46,590 bases of DNA from Phycisphaeraceae bacterium (GCA_020831765.1 JAFIFY010000141.1:1-46590), one strand, 5' to 3'. Numbered from the stretch's first letter, positions 1 to 8,444 are shown. Made by a program: numbers and translations. The notes: a model not told the origin generated them from the sequence alone.

Positions 1-813
1 ATAGTCGCCATGACCGCCCATACGGCTGTTGAGCACGACGGTCGGACACCATTGATGGAGTGCATCGCGCAACTCGCCGAAGCGCCACTGCTCATCGGAC
101 CGCTACCAGTCGCCATCAAACCAGAGCAGGTCCGGCTCGTAGTTTCGGCACAACTCCTGGAGCTGCGCCCGGTGAAAGGCAAGGAATCGCTCCCATCGCT
201 CCGGATCCTCGTGGCCGGGCCGGGGATAGGAGTAGTCGTAGCCCGGATCATCCTCCGGGCGATTGGGGCCGTTGGGCTTGACGATGGTGGGGTAATCCGG
301 GTGGGACCAGTCGAGGTGGGAAAAGTAGATGCCGGTCCTCAGGCCGGCTCGGCGCATCGCTTGGGCGAAGGGTCCGATCAGGTCCCGTCCCGCCGGAGCG
401 CGAGCCGGGATGCTCAGATCGCTCTGGGAGGTGTCCCAGAGGGCCACGCCGTCATGGTGTTTGGCGGTGAGGACGGCGTAGTCGGCATGGATCGACTTGA
501 ACAGCCTGGCCCAGGCATCAGGGTCGTAGTGCTGAGCGGTGAATCCCTCGAATTGGCGAAGATAATCTTCGTAGCTGATCTTCCCGCGATAGAACGACCA
601 GCTTTCGGAAATGCCGTTGACGGCATAGATGCCCCAGTGCAGAAAAATACCCAGCCTTGCATCTTCAAACCAGGGTTGCATCATGCCGAATCGCTCCAAG
701 TCGAGGCGGAAAATCGGTTTGCTGGCGGGGCTCGCCGCCCGAGCGGCATCATGGGAATCCGCCGGTCCCGGGCGGGAGCGTTTTCCATTTCCGGACGACG
801 GGCCGGCCGACAC
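1..813 (-). pseudogene. alpha-L-fucosidase (GH29), interrupted by an in-frame amber codon and cut by the window edge
   Basis: GH29 enzymes remove terminal alpha-L-fucose from glycans. The N-terminal catalytic fold is clear: PWFEDARLGIFLHWG near residue 47, then an AKHHDG motif, then LLWFDGDW, whose first Asp (D233) aligns with the GH29 nucleophile. Three residues after that Asp the frame hits TAG (plus-strand cta at 103-105). Reading through, the same frame continues without another stop to base 1 and still looks like a fucosidase (RSDEQWRFGELRDAL, then VVLNSRMGGHGDY), so a single G-to-T change in a GAG codon would explain it. The start shown is GTG at 811-813 with GGAG close upstream; the ATG pair at residues 44-45 lies right before the domain and is an alternative. 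No signal peptide is obvious. It could be a true nonsense mutation, a sequencing error, or, less likely, stop readthrough. The family call is confident; pseudogene status is less so. Confidence 0.8.
103..105 (-). other. in-frame TAG interrupting the fucosidase gene
   Basis: On the minus strand the codons read GAC TGG TAG CGG TCC GAT GAG, i.e. D-W-stop-R-S-D-E. Family members usually carry an acidic or other coding residue here, and homology resumes at once after the stop. No frameshift is needed. Confidence 0.8.
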
Positions 814-878
814 CGGCTCCGGCCGGTCAGGTCGGGGTATCGGAGACTGAGCCGATGGATCGGCTTTCGCTGCCGGAT

Positions 879-1385
879 TCAGTCCCCCATGTGCGTGAAG
901 AGATACCGGGCCAGACGTTGCGGACCGATAATCCCGACGACCTTGTCGTCGATGCTCAGGACCGGCACATGCCGGAAACCGCCTTCGGCCATCAGATTCA
1001 GTGCCTTGGCGGGCGTGTCGGTTTCGTAGATGATGCGGGGATCGGGGGTCATGAAATCGCGGATCGGTTGATCGCCAAGCTCATCAAGTCGGTCAGCGAC
1101 CTTCATCAACACATCGCGCTCGGTGAACAGGCCGATCAACTTGCGATCTTGTTCGCAGATCAGAAGGCAGAAGAAATCTTCCTCGGCCATGATGCCCACC
1201 GCCTCGCGCACGGGCAGCTCGGGCGGAAACGTTCGGAAGGGGGTGATCTGCATGTCGGTGACCGGCCGACAGAACAGCGCTTCTTCCAGTTGATCAGCCG
1301 GCTGATAGCCTTCGAATTTCTGGAGCGGGTCGGAGAACTCGCCCGGCTCGGCGGCTCGCCGTCGTCTTCGGACCGGGTCAGGCAT
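879..1385 (-). CDS. CBS-domain pair protein (downstream member of pair)
   Basis: A 168-residue soluble protein made essentially of two CBS repeats (a Bateman module). The first spans about residues 45-100 (VREAVGIMAEEDFFCLLI, then LIGLFTERDVLMKV); the second spans about 108-165 (IRDFMTPDPRIIYETDTPAKAL, then HVPVLSIDDKVVGIIG). Such modules usually bind adenine nucleotides and regulate partners; no catalytic domain is attached here. ATG at 1383-1385 follows the upstream gene's TGA by 2 bases and is preceded by a GAGGGAG Shine-Dalgarno, so the two CBS genes are almost certainly co-transcribed. The Arg-rich N-terminus (RRRRR) is unusual. The ligand and partner cannot be told from sequence. Confidence 0.85.
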   Translation of the reverse strand: MPDPVRRRRRAAEPGEFSDPLQKFEGYQPADQLEEALFCRPVTDMQITPFRTFPPELPVREAVGIMAEEDFFCLLICEQDRKLIGLFTERDVLMKVADRLDELGDQPIRDFMTPDPRIIYETDTPAKALNLMAEGGFRHVPVLSIDDKVVGIIGPQRLARYLFTHMGD

Positions 1386-1387
1386 GA

Positions 1388-1861
1388 TCAGGCTCCCTCG
1401 CGATCTTCCATGTAGAGCTTGGGTTCAAGCTCCTGAACCTTGACCTGGCGTGGAAAGTGATCGGCGACGTATTCCATCAACCCCTTCTGGCCGGTCAGGC
1501 CGACCATCCGAGTGCCCTCTTCGTTGGAGACACAGACAAAGCGGCGCCCGTAGACCTCCATCCGGCTGAAGACCTGTTGGATCGGGTCGTTGATTTTGAC
1601 ACAGTATTCGGTGGGCGTCATGTATCGGCTGACCGGATCATCGATGGCCGCGGTGGACTTGGCCAGAAGGCGGATCAGGTCGCGCTCGGAGAATCGGCCC
1701 AGCGGTTTGTCATACTCATCGACGACAACCACCAGGCCGAGCCCGGCCTCGCGCATTTTGGCCGCCGCCTGACGGACGGAACTGGTTGCCAGAACCCGAA
1801 TGACCGGCCGTAAGCTGAGGCCGGCTACCGTCTCGTTGCGGATGTCTTGGCGTAAACCCAT
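1388..1861 (-). CDS. CBS-domain pair protein (upstream member of pair)
   Basis: A 157-residue protein with two CBS repeats. The first contains VRQAAAKMREAGLGLVVVVDEY and LGRFSERDLIRLLAK; the second contains VSRYMTPTEYCVKINDPI and a degenerate C-terminal half ending in GLTGQKGLMEYVADHF. I chose ATG at 1859-1861, where the conserved part begins; an upstream TTG at 1907-1909 would add 16 residues without support. It is the first gene of a two-gene unit with the neighbouring CBS protein. A TATCAT box sits exactly 6 bases before this ATG, suggesting leaderless transcription, and an 11-bp palindrome lies just upstream. The function is probably ligand-dependent regulation, with unknown target. Confidence 0.8.
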   Translation of the reverse strand: MGLRQDIRNETVAGLSLRPVIRVLATSSVRQAAAKMREAGLGLVVVVDEYDKPLGRFSERDLIRLLAKSTAAIDDPVSRYMTPTEYCVKINDPIQQVFSRMEVYGRRFVCVSNEEGTRMVGLTGQKGLMEYVADHFPRQVKVQELEPKLYMEDREGA

Positions 1862-1867
1862 CGCTTC

Positions 1868-1885
1868 ATGATACTCACAGTGTGA
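1868..1885 (-). promoter_or_regulatory. putative leaderless promoter with overlapping palindrome, CBS pair
   Basis: On the minus strand TATCAT (plus 1868-1873) ends 6 bases before the ATG at 1861, the geometry of a leaderless transcript. Just upstream is the perfect palindrome TCACA-G-TGTGA (1875-1885), which would lie in the -10/-35 spacer and could be an operator. No good -35 hexamer is present. Confidence 0.35.
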
Positions 1886-2258
1886 AGGGCACAAAAGGCG
1901 CGGCGTCAACAGATCAAAAGACCTTTATGGCTTTCATTTTTCGGCTCGTCGTCGGCGGTCCGGTCCGCATCAGGTTCGCGTCGCCCCCTTGGGTTTGCAG
2001 TCCGTAGAACCGCGTGCGACGCCGTCGCGTAATGGTCGAATACGCCTGATGTAGTCCGCAGCCTGAAGTTTGGCCCCGCGCCTGGGCAAAGCGTGGCATG
2101 AAGGATCGTTGAGTCAGGTGGAGACGCCGCTGCTGGCTGCCGGATGAATCGAATTGCGTTCAGGACAGGGCCGTGATAGAACCATGCGGGCGATCTGCGG
2201 CGGATCCTGAATCGGACGTCCAGATCGCTTGCCCACTCGTTTCGGAGTTTTTTTGGTG
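1886..2258. other. intergenic region between divergent CBS and skp genes
   Basis: Short open frames here are arginine-rich and look like GC-driven noise. I see no tRNA-like fold, repeat or convincing -35/-10 pair. It presumably contains the promoter for the skp-lpx block, but I cannot place it. Confidence 0.5.
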
Positions 2259-2867
2259 ATGCAGAACAATCGATTTTCGAGTCTTCTGGCGGTCATGGTG
2301 ATGATCGCCCTTGCCGCGATCCTGACCGGTCCGCTTTCCGGGAGTAATCAGGCTTCGGGCAATCGTGGCGGGGTTGCGGTTCTGGACCTCAACCGGACGT
2401 ACCAGGACCTTCGCGAGCGGACGCAGCTAGAGCAGGAGATCCAGGCGATCGTTAACCGGTTCAACGAGGAGCGGGCCGAGCGAGCGCGTGCGATTGAGCG
2501 GATCGAGCAGAGCATGGGTATTCTGCCGCCGGAAGGCGAGGAATTCGCCAAGCTCCGGGCCGATCGGCAGCGCAAGCAGGTCGAGTTCCGGTTGTGGCAG
2601 CAGTATCAGGAGCGCCGCGTCGTTCGAGAGAGTCTGCTCAAGCGCGAGCAGCTCTATCGTAAGGCCATTAGTACCGCCGGCGAGTTGGCCTCGCGGGCGG
2701 GTTACGATGTTGTCCTGCTCAAGGATCCGACCACGGCCTTCCCGCCCAACATCAACCCGCAGCAGTTTCAAGCGATCGCTGACAGTCGTAAGCTGCTGTG
2801 GTCGAGGTCGGAAGTGGATCTGACGCGAGAGGTTGTGGAGCGCATGAACGCAACCTACGGCCGCTGA
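2259..2867 (+). CDS. skp: Skp/OmpH-family periplasmic chaperone
   Basis: A 202-residue exported protein. An N-terminal hydrophobic stretch (SSLLAVMVMIALAAILTG) acts as signal peptide or anchor. It is followed by the Skp-type start GVAVLDLNRTYQDLRERTQLEQEI and a long Glu/Arg/Gln-rich coiled coil (about residues 55-145), then a compact end (YDVVLLKDPTTAFPP). Family members hold unfolded outer-membrane proteins in the periplasm. Its place directly before lpxD matches the skp-lpxD order of many diderm bacteria. I chose ATG 2259 (GGAG 11 bases upstream) over a TTG at 2229. It is somewhat longer than E. coli Skp. The family call is good; the chaperone role is inferred. Confidence 0.82.
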   Translation: MQNNRFSSLLAVMVMIALAAILTGPLSGSNQASGNRGGVAVLDLNRTYQDLRERTQLEQEIQAIVNRFNEERAERARAIERIEQSMGILPPEGEEFAKLRADRQRKQVEFRLWQQYQERRVVRESLLKREQLYRKAISTAGELASRAGYDVVLLKDPTTAFPPNINPQQFQAIADSRKLLWSRSEVDLTREVVERMNATYGR

Positions 2868-2997
2868 TCGGTACGGCTGTCGGGTTCGGGGGTTTTTGGT
2901 GCCCGATACAGCGGGTGCGATGGGGTCGCCCATACAACCCATGGCGATGAATGGCTGACGGCCGGGCGTCGTCGGCCTTTTGGGAGCTTTTCTTCTA

Positions 2998-4062
2998 GTG
3001 AAGCGATTTCAAGCCGCCGAACTGGCCCAGCAACTCGGAGGCGAACTGACCGGTCCCGGTGATGTGTGGGTGGATGGTATCGAGTCGCCCGAACAAGCCG
3101 AGCCCTCGCATATCTGTTACGTCGGCGAGCAGTCGCTGGTGCCGAATTGGGATGCATCCAAGTCGCGCGTCGCCTTGATAGACCGAAAACTGACTGTCGA
3201 TGATGAGCCGGATCGAGCGATCATCCGCGTTTCCGACGGCGAGCAGGCCTTCATACGCCTGCTGGAGCTCTTCGCTCCTCCCGCCCCCGCTATCCCCGAA
3301 GGAATATCCGCCCGAGCCAGCGTCCATCCTGATGCGAAGCTCGGGGCGGATGTGGTGGTCGGGGAATTGAGCCTGATCGGCGCTGCCACGGTCGTGGGGC
3401 TCGGGACGGTCATCCACCCGCGCGTGACAATTTTTTCCGATGTCAGGATCGGGGCGAACTGCGTGATCTATCCCGGCGTGGTAATCCGCGAGCGGTGCGA
3501 GATCGGGGACCACTGCATCCTGCACCCGAATGTCGTGATCGGGGCCGATGGATTCGGGTTTCGGCCACGACCCGATGGTCGCGGCCTGATGAAAGTGCCG
3601 CAGATCGGGTCGGTGCGCGTCGGAAGCCATGTGGAGATCGGTGCGGGCACCTGCATCGATCGGGGCACGTTCAGTCGAACGGAGATCGGGGATGGGACCA
3701 AAATCGATAATCTCTGCCAGATCGGCCACAACTGCCGGATCGGGCGCAGCGTGGTGATGGCCGGGCAGGTGGGCATGGCCGGTTCGGTGACCGTTGGGGA
3801 TGGAACAATGATCGGGGGCCAGGTGGGCGTGAAGGACCATCTCAAGATCGGCTCGGGGGTGAAGCTGGCGGCGTGTTCCGCGGTGATGAACGACATCCCC
3901 GATGGGGCGGTCTGGGGCGGCTATCCGGCCCGGGATTGGCGGGAGACCGTGCAGAGTCACCTGTTTATCCGTAAACTCTACGAGCAACAGGTACGGGAGC
4001 GTCGGGACCGACGCACGGATGGTCCGCTTCCGTCTGGTTCGCCGGAAGCCGGTTCGGCCTGA
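2998..4062 (+). CDS. lpxD: UDP-3-O-acylglucosamine N-acyltransferase LpxD
   Basis: Third acylation step of lipid A synthesis: transfer of a 3-hydroxyacyl chain from ACP to UDP-3-O-acylglucosamine. The N-terminal uridine-binding domain (about 1-100) is followed by a left-handed beta-helix of hexapeptide repeats (about 105-310). The motif KIDNLCQIGHNCRIG carries H244, matching the catalytic His of E. coli LpxD (H239); the end DIPDGAVWGGYPARDWRE is typical. I chose GTG 2998, because GGGAG lies 11 bases upstream and the protein then begins MKRFQAAELAQQL like the family; a TTG at 2980 would add six residues. Length 354 versus about 340 usual. It lies between skp and lpxC/fabZ on the same strand. 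Confidence 0.95.
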   Translation: MKRFQAAELAQQLGGELTGPGDVWVDGIESPEQAEPSHICYVGEQSLVPNWDASKSRVALIDRKLTVDDEPDRAIIRVSDGEQAFIRLLELFAPPAPAIPEGISARASVHPDAKLGADVVVGELSLIGAATVVGLGTVIHPRVTIFSDVRIGANCVIYPGVVIRERCEIGDHCILHPNVVIGADGFGFRPRPDGRGLMKVPQIGSVRVGSHVEIGAGTCIDRGTFSRTEIGDGTKIDNLCQIGHNCRIGRSVVMAGQVGMAGSVTVGDGTMIGGQVGVKDHLKIGSGVKLAACSAVMNDIPDGAVWGGYPARDWRETVQSHLFIRKLYEQQVRERRDRRTDGPLPSGSPEAGSA

Positions 4063-4122
4063 TGGAGCAGGCTCGCAATCGCCCACTTTCTTGACGGCGG
4101 ACCGCAGGGTTGTCTGTCAATC

Positions 4123-5445
4123 ATGGCCGAAACGCAGCGCACGATCGCCAAGCCGGCTAGCCTTCAAGGCATTGGTCTGTTCACCAGCAAGCCTTCGAAG
4201 GTCAACTTCAAGCCCGCTCCGGAAAATCACGGAGTGGTCTTCTGCTGCCTTGACCAGGAATCGGTGCATATCCCGGCCCATGTGGCCCATGTGGTCAAAC
4301 GTCCCCGGCGCACCAGCCTCCAGTTCGGCAAAGCCACCATCGAGACCTGCGAACACTGCCTCTCGGCGGTCGCGGCGATGGGACTGGACAATCTGCTGAT
4401 CGAGGTCGAGGGGCCGGAACTGCCGGGCATGGATGGCTCAGCGCTTCCGTTCTACGAAGCGCTGAAACAGGCGGGGACCGAAGACGCTGATCAGCCCAGG
4501 CGAGTTCTGACCATTCGCAAGCCGATCATGGTTCGCCACGACGATGCGATGATCACGGCACTGCCGCCCGAACCGGGCGTTGAGGGCCTGGACATTTTTT
4601 ACGAGTTGGATTACCGCCCGAGAACCGAGATCGGGCGACAGGTTTGCTCATTCAATCTCGCACGGGACGGTTATGTGGACAGCCTGGCGTCGGCCCGAAC
4701 GTTCCTCCTGGAGGAAGAGGCGCTTCAGGCAAGGGAGGCGGGCATCGGCACGCACCTGACCGAGGATGATGTGCTGGTGCTGGGGCCGGAAGGGCCGCTG
4801 GGCAACAACAAATTGCGATTCGTCGATGAGCCGGTGCGCCACAAGATGGTGGACCTGATCGGCGATCTGTTTCTCCTGGGCATTCCCATCCATGGGCGGA
4901 TACTGGCCCAGCGATCCGGTCACGCGCTTAATCACGCGCTGGTCAGGCAGTTGCTCGATCAGGCCAGGAGCGAGGCGCGGCTGACAGCGCTGGCCGGTGG
5001 ACGCACCATGGACATCCGAGGGCTGATGCGGCTTTTGCCGCACCGCTATCCCATGCTGCTGGTGGACCGGGTGCTGGAGATCGACGGTTCGCGGCGGGCC
5101 CTGGGTGTGAAGAACGTCACAATCAACGAGCCGTTCTTCACGGGGCACTATCCCGGCTCTCCGATCATGCCGGGCGTGCTGATCGTCGAGGCCATGGCGC
5201 AACTCTCGGGTGTGGTGATCTGCCAGATTCTCGAGCATGAGGGCAAGCTGGCGATTCTGCTGTCGTTGGACAATGTGAGGTTGCGCAAGCCCGTCACGCC
5301 GGGCGACCAGCTTGTCCTCGAGGCCGAGACGGTTCGTGTGCGTGCCCGGATCGCACACATGCGGTGCCGGGCTTATGTCGGCGAAGAGACCGCCGCCGAA
5401 GCGGAGGTCAAGTTCATGCTGGTTGATGATGATTCTCAAAGCTAG
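4123..5445 (+). CDS. lpxC/fabZ: bifunctional LpxC-FabZ: UDP-3-O-acyl-GlcNAc deacetylase / 3-hydroxyacyl-ACP dehydratase
   Basis: Two complete enzymes in one 440-residue chain. LpxC (about 1-285) catalyses the committed step of lipid A synthesis. Its zinc ligands are visible as H78 (TCEHCLSAV), H240 and D244 (VRHKMVDLIGDL), with E77 and H267 (SGH) as catalytic residues. FabZ (about 295-440) dehydrates 3-hydroxyacyl-ACP; LPHRYPMLLVD is followed by FFTGHYP and GVLIVEAMAQ, giving the catalytic pair H342 and E356 at the canonical 14-residue spacing. Both active sites look intact. The fusion is known in some diderm phyla such as Bacteroidetes and would couple use of the 3-hydroxyacyl-ACP pool by lipid A and fatty-acid synthesis. 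It lies between lpxD and lpxA in the same operon. Confidence 0.95.
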   Translation: MAETQRTIAKPASLQGIGLFTSKPSKVNFKPAPENHGVVFCCLDQESVHIPAHVAHVVKRPRRTSLQFGKATIETCEHCLSAVAAMGLDNLLIEVEGPELPGMDGSALPFYEALKQAGTEDADQPRRVLTIRKPIMVRHDDAMITALPPEPGVEGLDIFYELDYRPRTEIGRQVCSFNLARDGYVDSLASARTFLLEEEALQAREAGIGTHLTEDDVLVLGPEGPLGNNKLRFVDEPVRHKMVDLIGDLFLLGIPIHGRILAQRSGHALNHALVRQLLDQARSEARLTALAGGRTMDIRGLMRLLPHRYPMLLVDRVLEIDGSRRALGVKNVTINEPFFTGHYPGSPIMPGVLIVEAMAQLSGVVICQILEHEGKLAILLSLDNVRLRKPVTPGDQLVLEAETVRVRARIAHMRCRAYVGEETAAEAEVKFMLVDDDSQS

Positions 5446-5495
5446 GCTGTCTGGCGGCCCGGCCATCCTCGACCGCGCGATTCTGCGAGTAAACC

Positions 5496-6350
5496 ATGGC
5501 GATCGTCCACCCCACTTCCATCGTTGATCCGAAGGCTGAACTGGCTCAGGACGTGTGGATTGGTCCGTTCTGCGTCATTGGGCCGGACGTGCGGATCGGG
5601 TCCAAGACGCGCCTGCTCAGCCATGTAACCGTATTCGGCCCGACGCATATCGGCGAGGAATGCACGATCTGGCCGCAGGCGATACTCGGCGGCGAGCCAC
5701 AGGACCTGAAATTCAAGGGCGAGCCCAGTGTCCTCCGGATCGGGCCGCGGAACGACATCCGGGAATCGGTCACCATGCACCGGGGAACGCTTCAGGCCGG
5801 TGGCGAAACGGTCATCGAGAGCGACAACCTCTTCATGAGCGGGGTTCACATCGCCCACGACTGCCGGATCGGCAGTCACGTGGTCATTGCCAACCAGACC
5901 CAGTTGGCTGGCCATGTCCGGGTCCAGGACCACGTCAGTATCGGAGGCATGACCGGGCTTCACCACTATGTGACGATCGGGCAGTACGCCTATGTCGGCG
6001 GCATGAGCCGGATCGTCCACGATGTGCCTCCGTTCATGATCGCCGAGGGCCACCCGTGCCGGATCCGGGGAGTCAATGTTATCGGACTGCAACGCCGCCA
6101 CTTTCCGGAGCATACGATCAGCCGGCTGAAAGAAGCCTGCCGCAAGCTGTTTCGAGGCCCGGTCGGCGATATCGAGCCCGATACCATCGGCAACCTCGCC
6201 CAGGCGGTCAGCCACTTGAGGCGGATGATGGGCGATGACCCATGCATCAAGGTGCTGCTTGATTTCGTTTCCAACACAAGTGTCGGTGTTTTCGGGCGTT
6301 ATTTGGAGTCAACAAGGTCCGATCACCGATATTCGAATCCGGTAAGATAA
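5496..6350 (+). CDS. lpxA: UDP-N-acetylglucosamine acyltransferase LpxA
   Basis: First step of lipid A synthesis: transfer of a 3-hydroxyacyl group from ACP to the 3-OH of UDP-GlcNAc. The 284-residue protein has a long hexapeptide beta-helix (about 1-190), the LpxA segment GGEPQDLKFKGEPS, the motif HIAHDC with catalytic H121 (E. coli H125), and the C-terminal helical domain beginning GVNVIGLQRR. The C-terminus is about 20 residues longer than in E. coli (262 residues). ATG 5496 has only a weak ribosome site. It lies 50 bases after lpxC/fabZ, so translation within one operon is likely. No lpxB or lpxK is present in the window. Confidence 0.95.
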   Translation: MAIVHPTSIVDPKAELAQDVWIGPFCVIGPDVRIGSKTRLLSHVTVFGPTHIGEECTIWPQAILGGEPQDLKFKGEPSVLRIGPRNDIRESVTMHRGTLQAGGETVIESDNLFMSGVHIAHDCRIGSHVVIANQTQLAGHVRVQDHVSIGGMTGLHHYVTIGQYAYVGGMSRIVHDVPPFMIAEGHPCRIRGVNVIGLQRRHFPEHTISRLKEACRKLFRGPVGDIEPDTIGNLAQAVSHLRRMMGDDPCIKVLLDFVSNTSVGVFGRYLESTRSDHRYSNPVR

Positions 6351-6365
6351 ATCCGGAACTTCGCC

Positions 6366-6752
6366 ATGAATCTTAACCCCTCCCGATCCAGTGTTGTCCA
6401 GCAAGCCGAAGCCGCCGGACATACCAGTCTTCTTCTGGGCAATGCCCTGCTGGCTTTTGGCGTGGCGCTGATGGTGATCGGCATCCTGAGTCTGACACCC
6501 GTGTTGGTCGCCGATGTGAGCGTTTTCCTCGTGGCCGGTCTGGTTGGTGTCGTGCTGATTGCCCTTGGCCTCTATATCAAGTCGCTGGGGCGGCTGATGA
6601 GCAGTCTGGCCGAAATGCTGACTCGGGAGGCTGGTGCGGCCACGACCCCGGCTGGCACGCCGGTCAAGCGAGGCGTGCCCGATGCCGAGCGAATCGCCCG
6701 CGCGGTCAACGAGGTCACCGCATCGCTGGAACTGGGCGAGGACGACCGCTGA
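6366..6752 (+). CDS. small two-helix membrane protein of unknown function
   Basis: A 128-residue protein with a polar N-terminus (1-20), two transmembrane helices (about 22-44 and 48-70) joined by a very short turn, and a cytoplasmic-looking C-terminal half with a Pro/Thr linker and an acidic end. I do not recognise a family. The start ATG 6366 has GGAA 8 bases upstream, and the gene begins 15 bases after lpxA, so it is probably the last gene of the skp-lpx operon. A role in the envelope is only suggested by context. Confidence 0.65.
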   Translation: MNLNPSRSSVVQQAEAAGHTSLLLGNALLAFGVALMVIGILSLTPVLVADVSVFLVAGLVGVVLIALGLYIKSLGRLMSSLAEMLTREAGAATTPAGTPVKRGVPDAERIARAVNEVTASLELGEDDR

Positions 6753-6935
6753 ATCCCGACGACCGATGAAGGCCCGCTGAGCCGGAAGAGGCCGCCTTCA
6801 TTCCCAATCGCCGCGCTGGCGATCCCTGCTGGCAGGATCGACCGGTGCGGTCACCCCGGGCGCCGCATGCGGAATCGCGATCTTGCCGATTCCCGCGTGG
6901 ATAACCTCGACGCGCCGCCGCCGGAACCCGCACCC

Positions 6936-8444
6936 ATGCGCATCCTCTACATCGATATCGATTCATGCAGACCCGACCACCTAGGGTGTTACGGCTATCA
7001 TCGCGACACCTCGCCCGCCATGGATGCGGTCGCCCGTGATGGGCTGGTGTGTCGTAACACCTACACCAGCGATGCGCCGTGCCTGCCATCGCGGACAGCT
7101 TTTTACAGCGGACGCTTTGGCATTCGGAGCGGCGTCGTGGGTCATGGTCACACGGCGGCCGAGCCCAGGCGATTCGGGCTTCAGCGAGGCTTTCGCGATC
7201 CGTTCGGAGAGCAGGGACTGGCATCTCAGCTTCAGGCCGCCGGGTTGCACACCGCCATGGTCAGCCCGTTCGGCCAGCGACACAGCGCCCACTGGTTCTA
7301 TGCCGGATTCCACGAAATCCACAACACCGGCATGAATGGCAATGAGTCGGCTGAGCATGTCATGCCCGTGGTCAGGAAATGGCTGGAGGATCGCGGCGGG
7401 GGCGATGATTGGTATCTGCATGTCAACTTCTGGGATCCCCATACGCCATACCGCGTGCCGGCGTCGTATGGTGACCCGTTCGGCGATGAACCGCTGCCGC
7501 CGCACCTGGATGATGAAGATCTGATCTGTCGTCACTTGTCCAAGACTGGCCCCCATTCGGCCGGGGATCTTGGCATGTATGGAGGCGGGCAGGTCGAAGG
7601 TCATCCCCGAACCGTTGAGGCCATCAAGGACAAGGCCTCGATGCGGAATTGGATCGATGGTTATGACACGGCGATTCGTTATGTGGATGACCAGATTCGA
7701 TGGATCGTTGACCGGCTCAAGGAATTGGGCATCTATGAGGACACGGCGATCATCATCAGCGCCGATCATGGCGAGAATCAGGGCGAACTGGGCATTTATG
7801 GCGAGCACGGCACGGCGGATGTGGCGACATGCCGCATTCCGATGATCATCAAGTGGCCGGGCGGGGTCCGGGGTGAAGTCGATGATGCGCTTCACTACAA
7901 CGTGGATTTCGCGCCGACGCTGGTGGAATTGATGGGCCGCGAGCCATGCCCGATCTGGGATGGCCAAAGCTATGCGCAAACCGTCAGGAGCGGGGCCTCG
8001 GACGGCCGGGAAGACCTCGTGATCAGCCAGAACTGCCACGTCTGCCAGCGCAGCGTGCGGTGGGACCGCTGGCTTTACATGAGAACCTACCACGATGGCT
8101 TCCACCTCTTTCCACGGGAGATGCTCTTCGACCTCGCACAAGACCCGCACGAGCAGAACGACATCGCCGGCTCGCACCCGGAGATCTGCCGGGAAGGCGC
8201 TTGGCGGTTGATGCGGTGGCACGATGAGCAGATGCTGAAGATGAGCCGAACCTGTGGCGATTCGACCGATCCGATGTGGACGGTGATTCGTGAGGGCGGG
8301 CCGTTTCATGCCCTGCATGAGGGTTCGCGCTACCGCCAGAGCCCCCTTCCCGGCTATCTGGCGAGGCTGGAGGCATCGGGTCGCGCTGAGGGTGCCAGGA
8401 AGCTTCGGGCCCGCTACCGTGAGTTCCTGACCGGGGATGCCTGA
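6936..8444 (+). CDS. sulfatase (formylglycine type, S1 family)
   Basis: A 502-residue type I sulfatase/phosphodiesterase-fold protein that would hydrolyse sulfate esters. The formylglycine motif is CLPSR with C49, so activation by a formylglycine-generating enzyme is expected. Metal-site segments are DIDSCRPDHLGCYGY near the N-terminus and SADHGENQGELG; WDPHTPYRVP is also typical. No signal peptide is seen from ATG 6936, nor in the upstream extension that could start near 6867, so it may act in the cytoplasm or be exported by another route. Planctomycetes carry many sulfatases for sulfated algal polysaccharides; the substrate cannot be told here. It is isolated from obvious glycan-uptake genes; a GH29 fucosidase lies 6 kb away on the other strand. 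Confidence 0.9.
   Translation: MRILYIDIDSCRPDHLGCYGYHRDTSPAMDAVARDGLVCRNTYTSDAPCLPSRTAFYSGRFGIRSGVVGHGHTAAEPRRFGLQRGFRDPFGEQGLASQLQAAGLHTAMVSPFGQRHSAHWFYAGFHEIHNTGMNGNESAEHVMPVVRKWLEDRGGGDDWYLHVNFWDPHTPYRVPASYGDPFGDEPLPPHLDDEDLICRHLSKTGPHSAGDLGMYGGGQVEGHPRTVEAIKDKASMRNWIDGYDTAIRYVDDQIRWIVDRLKELGIYEDTAIIISADHGENQGELGIYGEHGTADVATCRIPMIIKWPGGVRGEVDDALHYNVDFAPTLVELMGREPCPIWDGQSYAQTVRSGASDGREDLVISQNCHVCQRSVRWDRWLYMRTYHDGFHLFPREMLFDLAQDPHEQNDIAGSHPEICREGAWRLMRWHDEQMLKMSRTCGDSTDPMWTVIREGGPFHALHEGSRYRQSPLPGYLARLEASGRAEGARKLRARYREFLTGDA

Noticed and set aside
1-8444. Polysaccharide utilisation locus for sulfated fucans (fucosidase plus sulfatase)
   Set aside because: The two genes are 6 kb apart on opposite strands, separated by the lpx block, the fucosidase is interrupted, and no transporter or further glycan enzymes are present.
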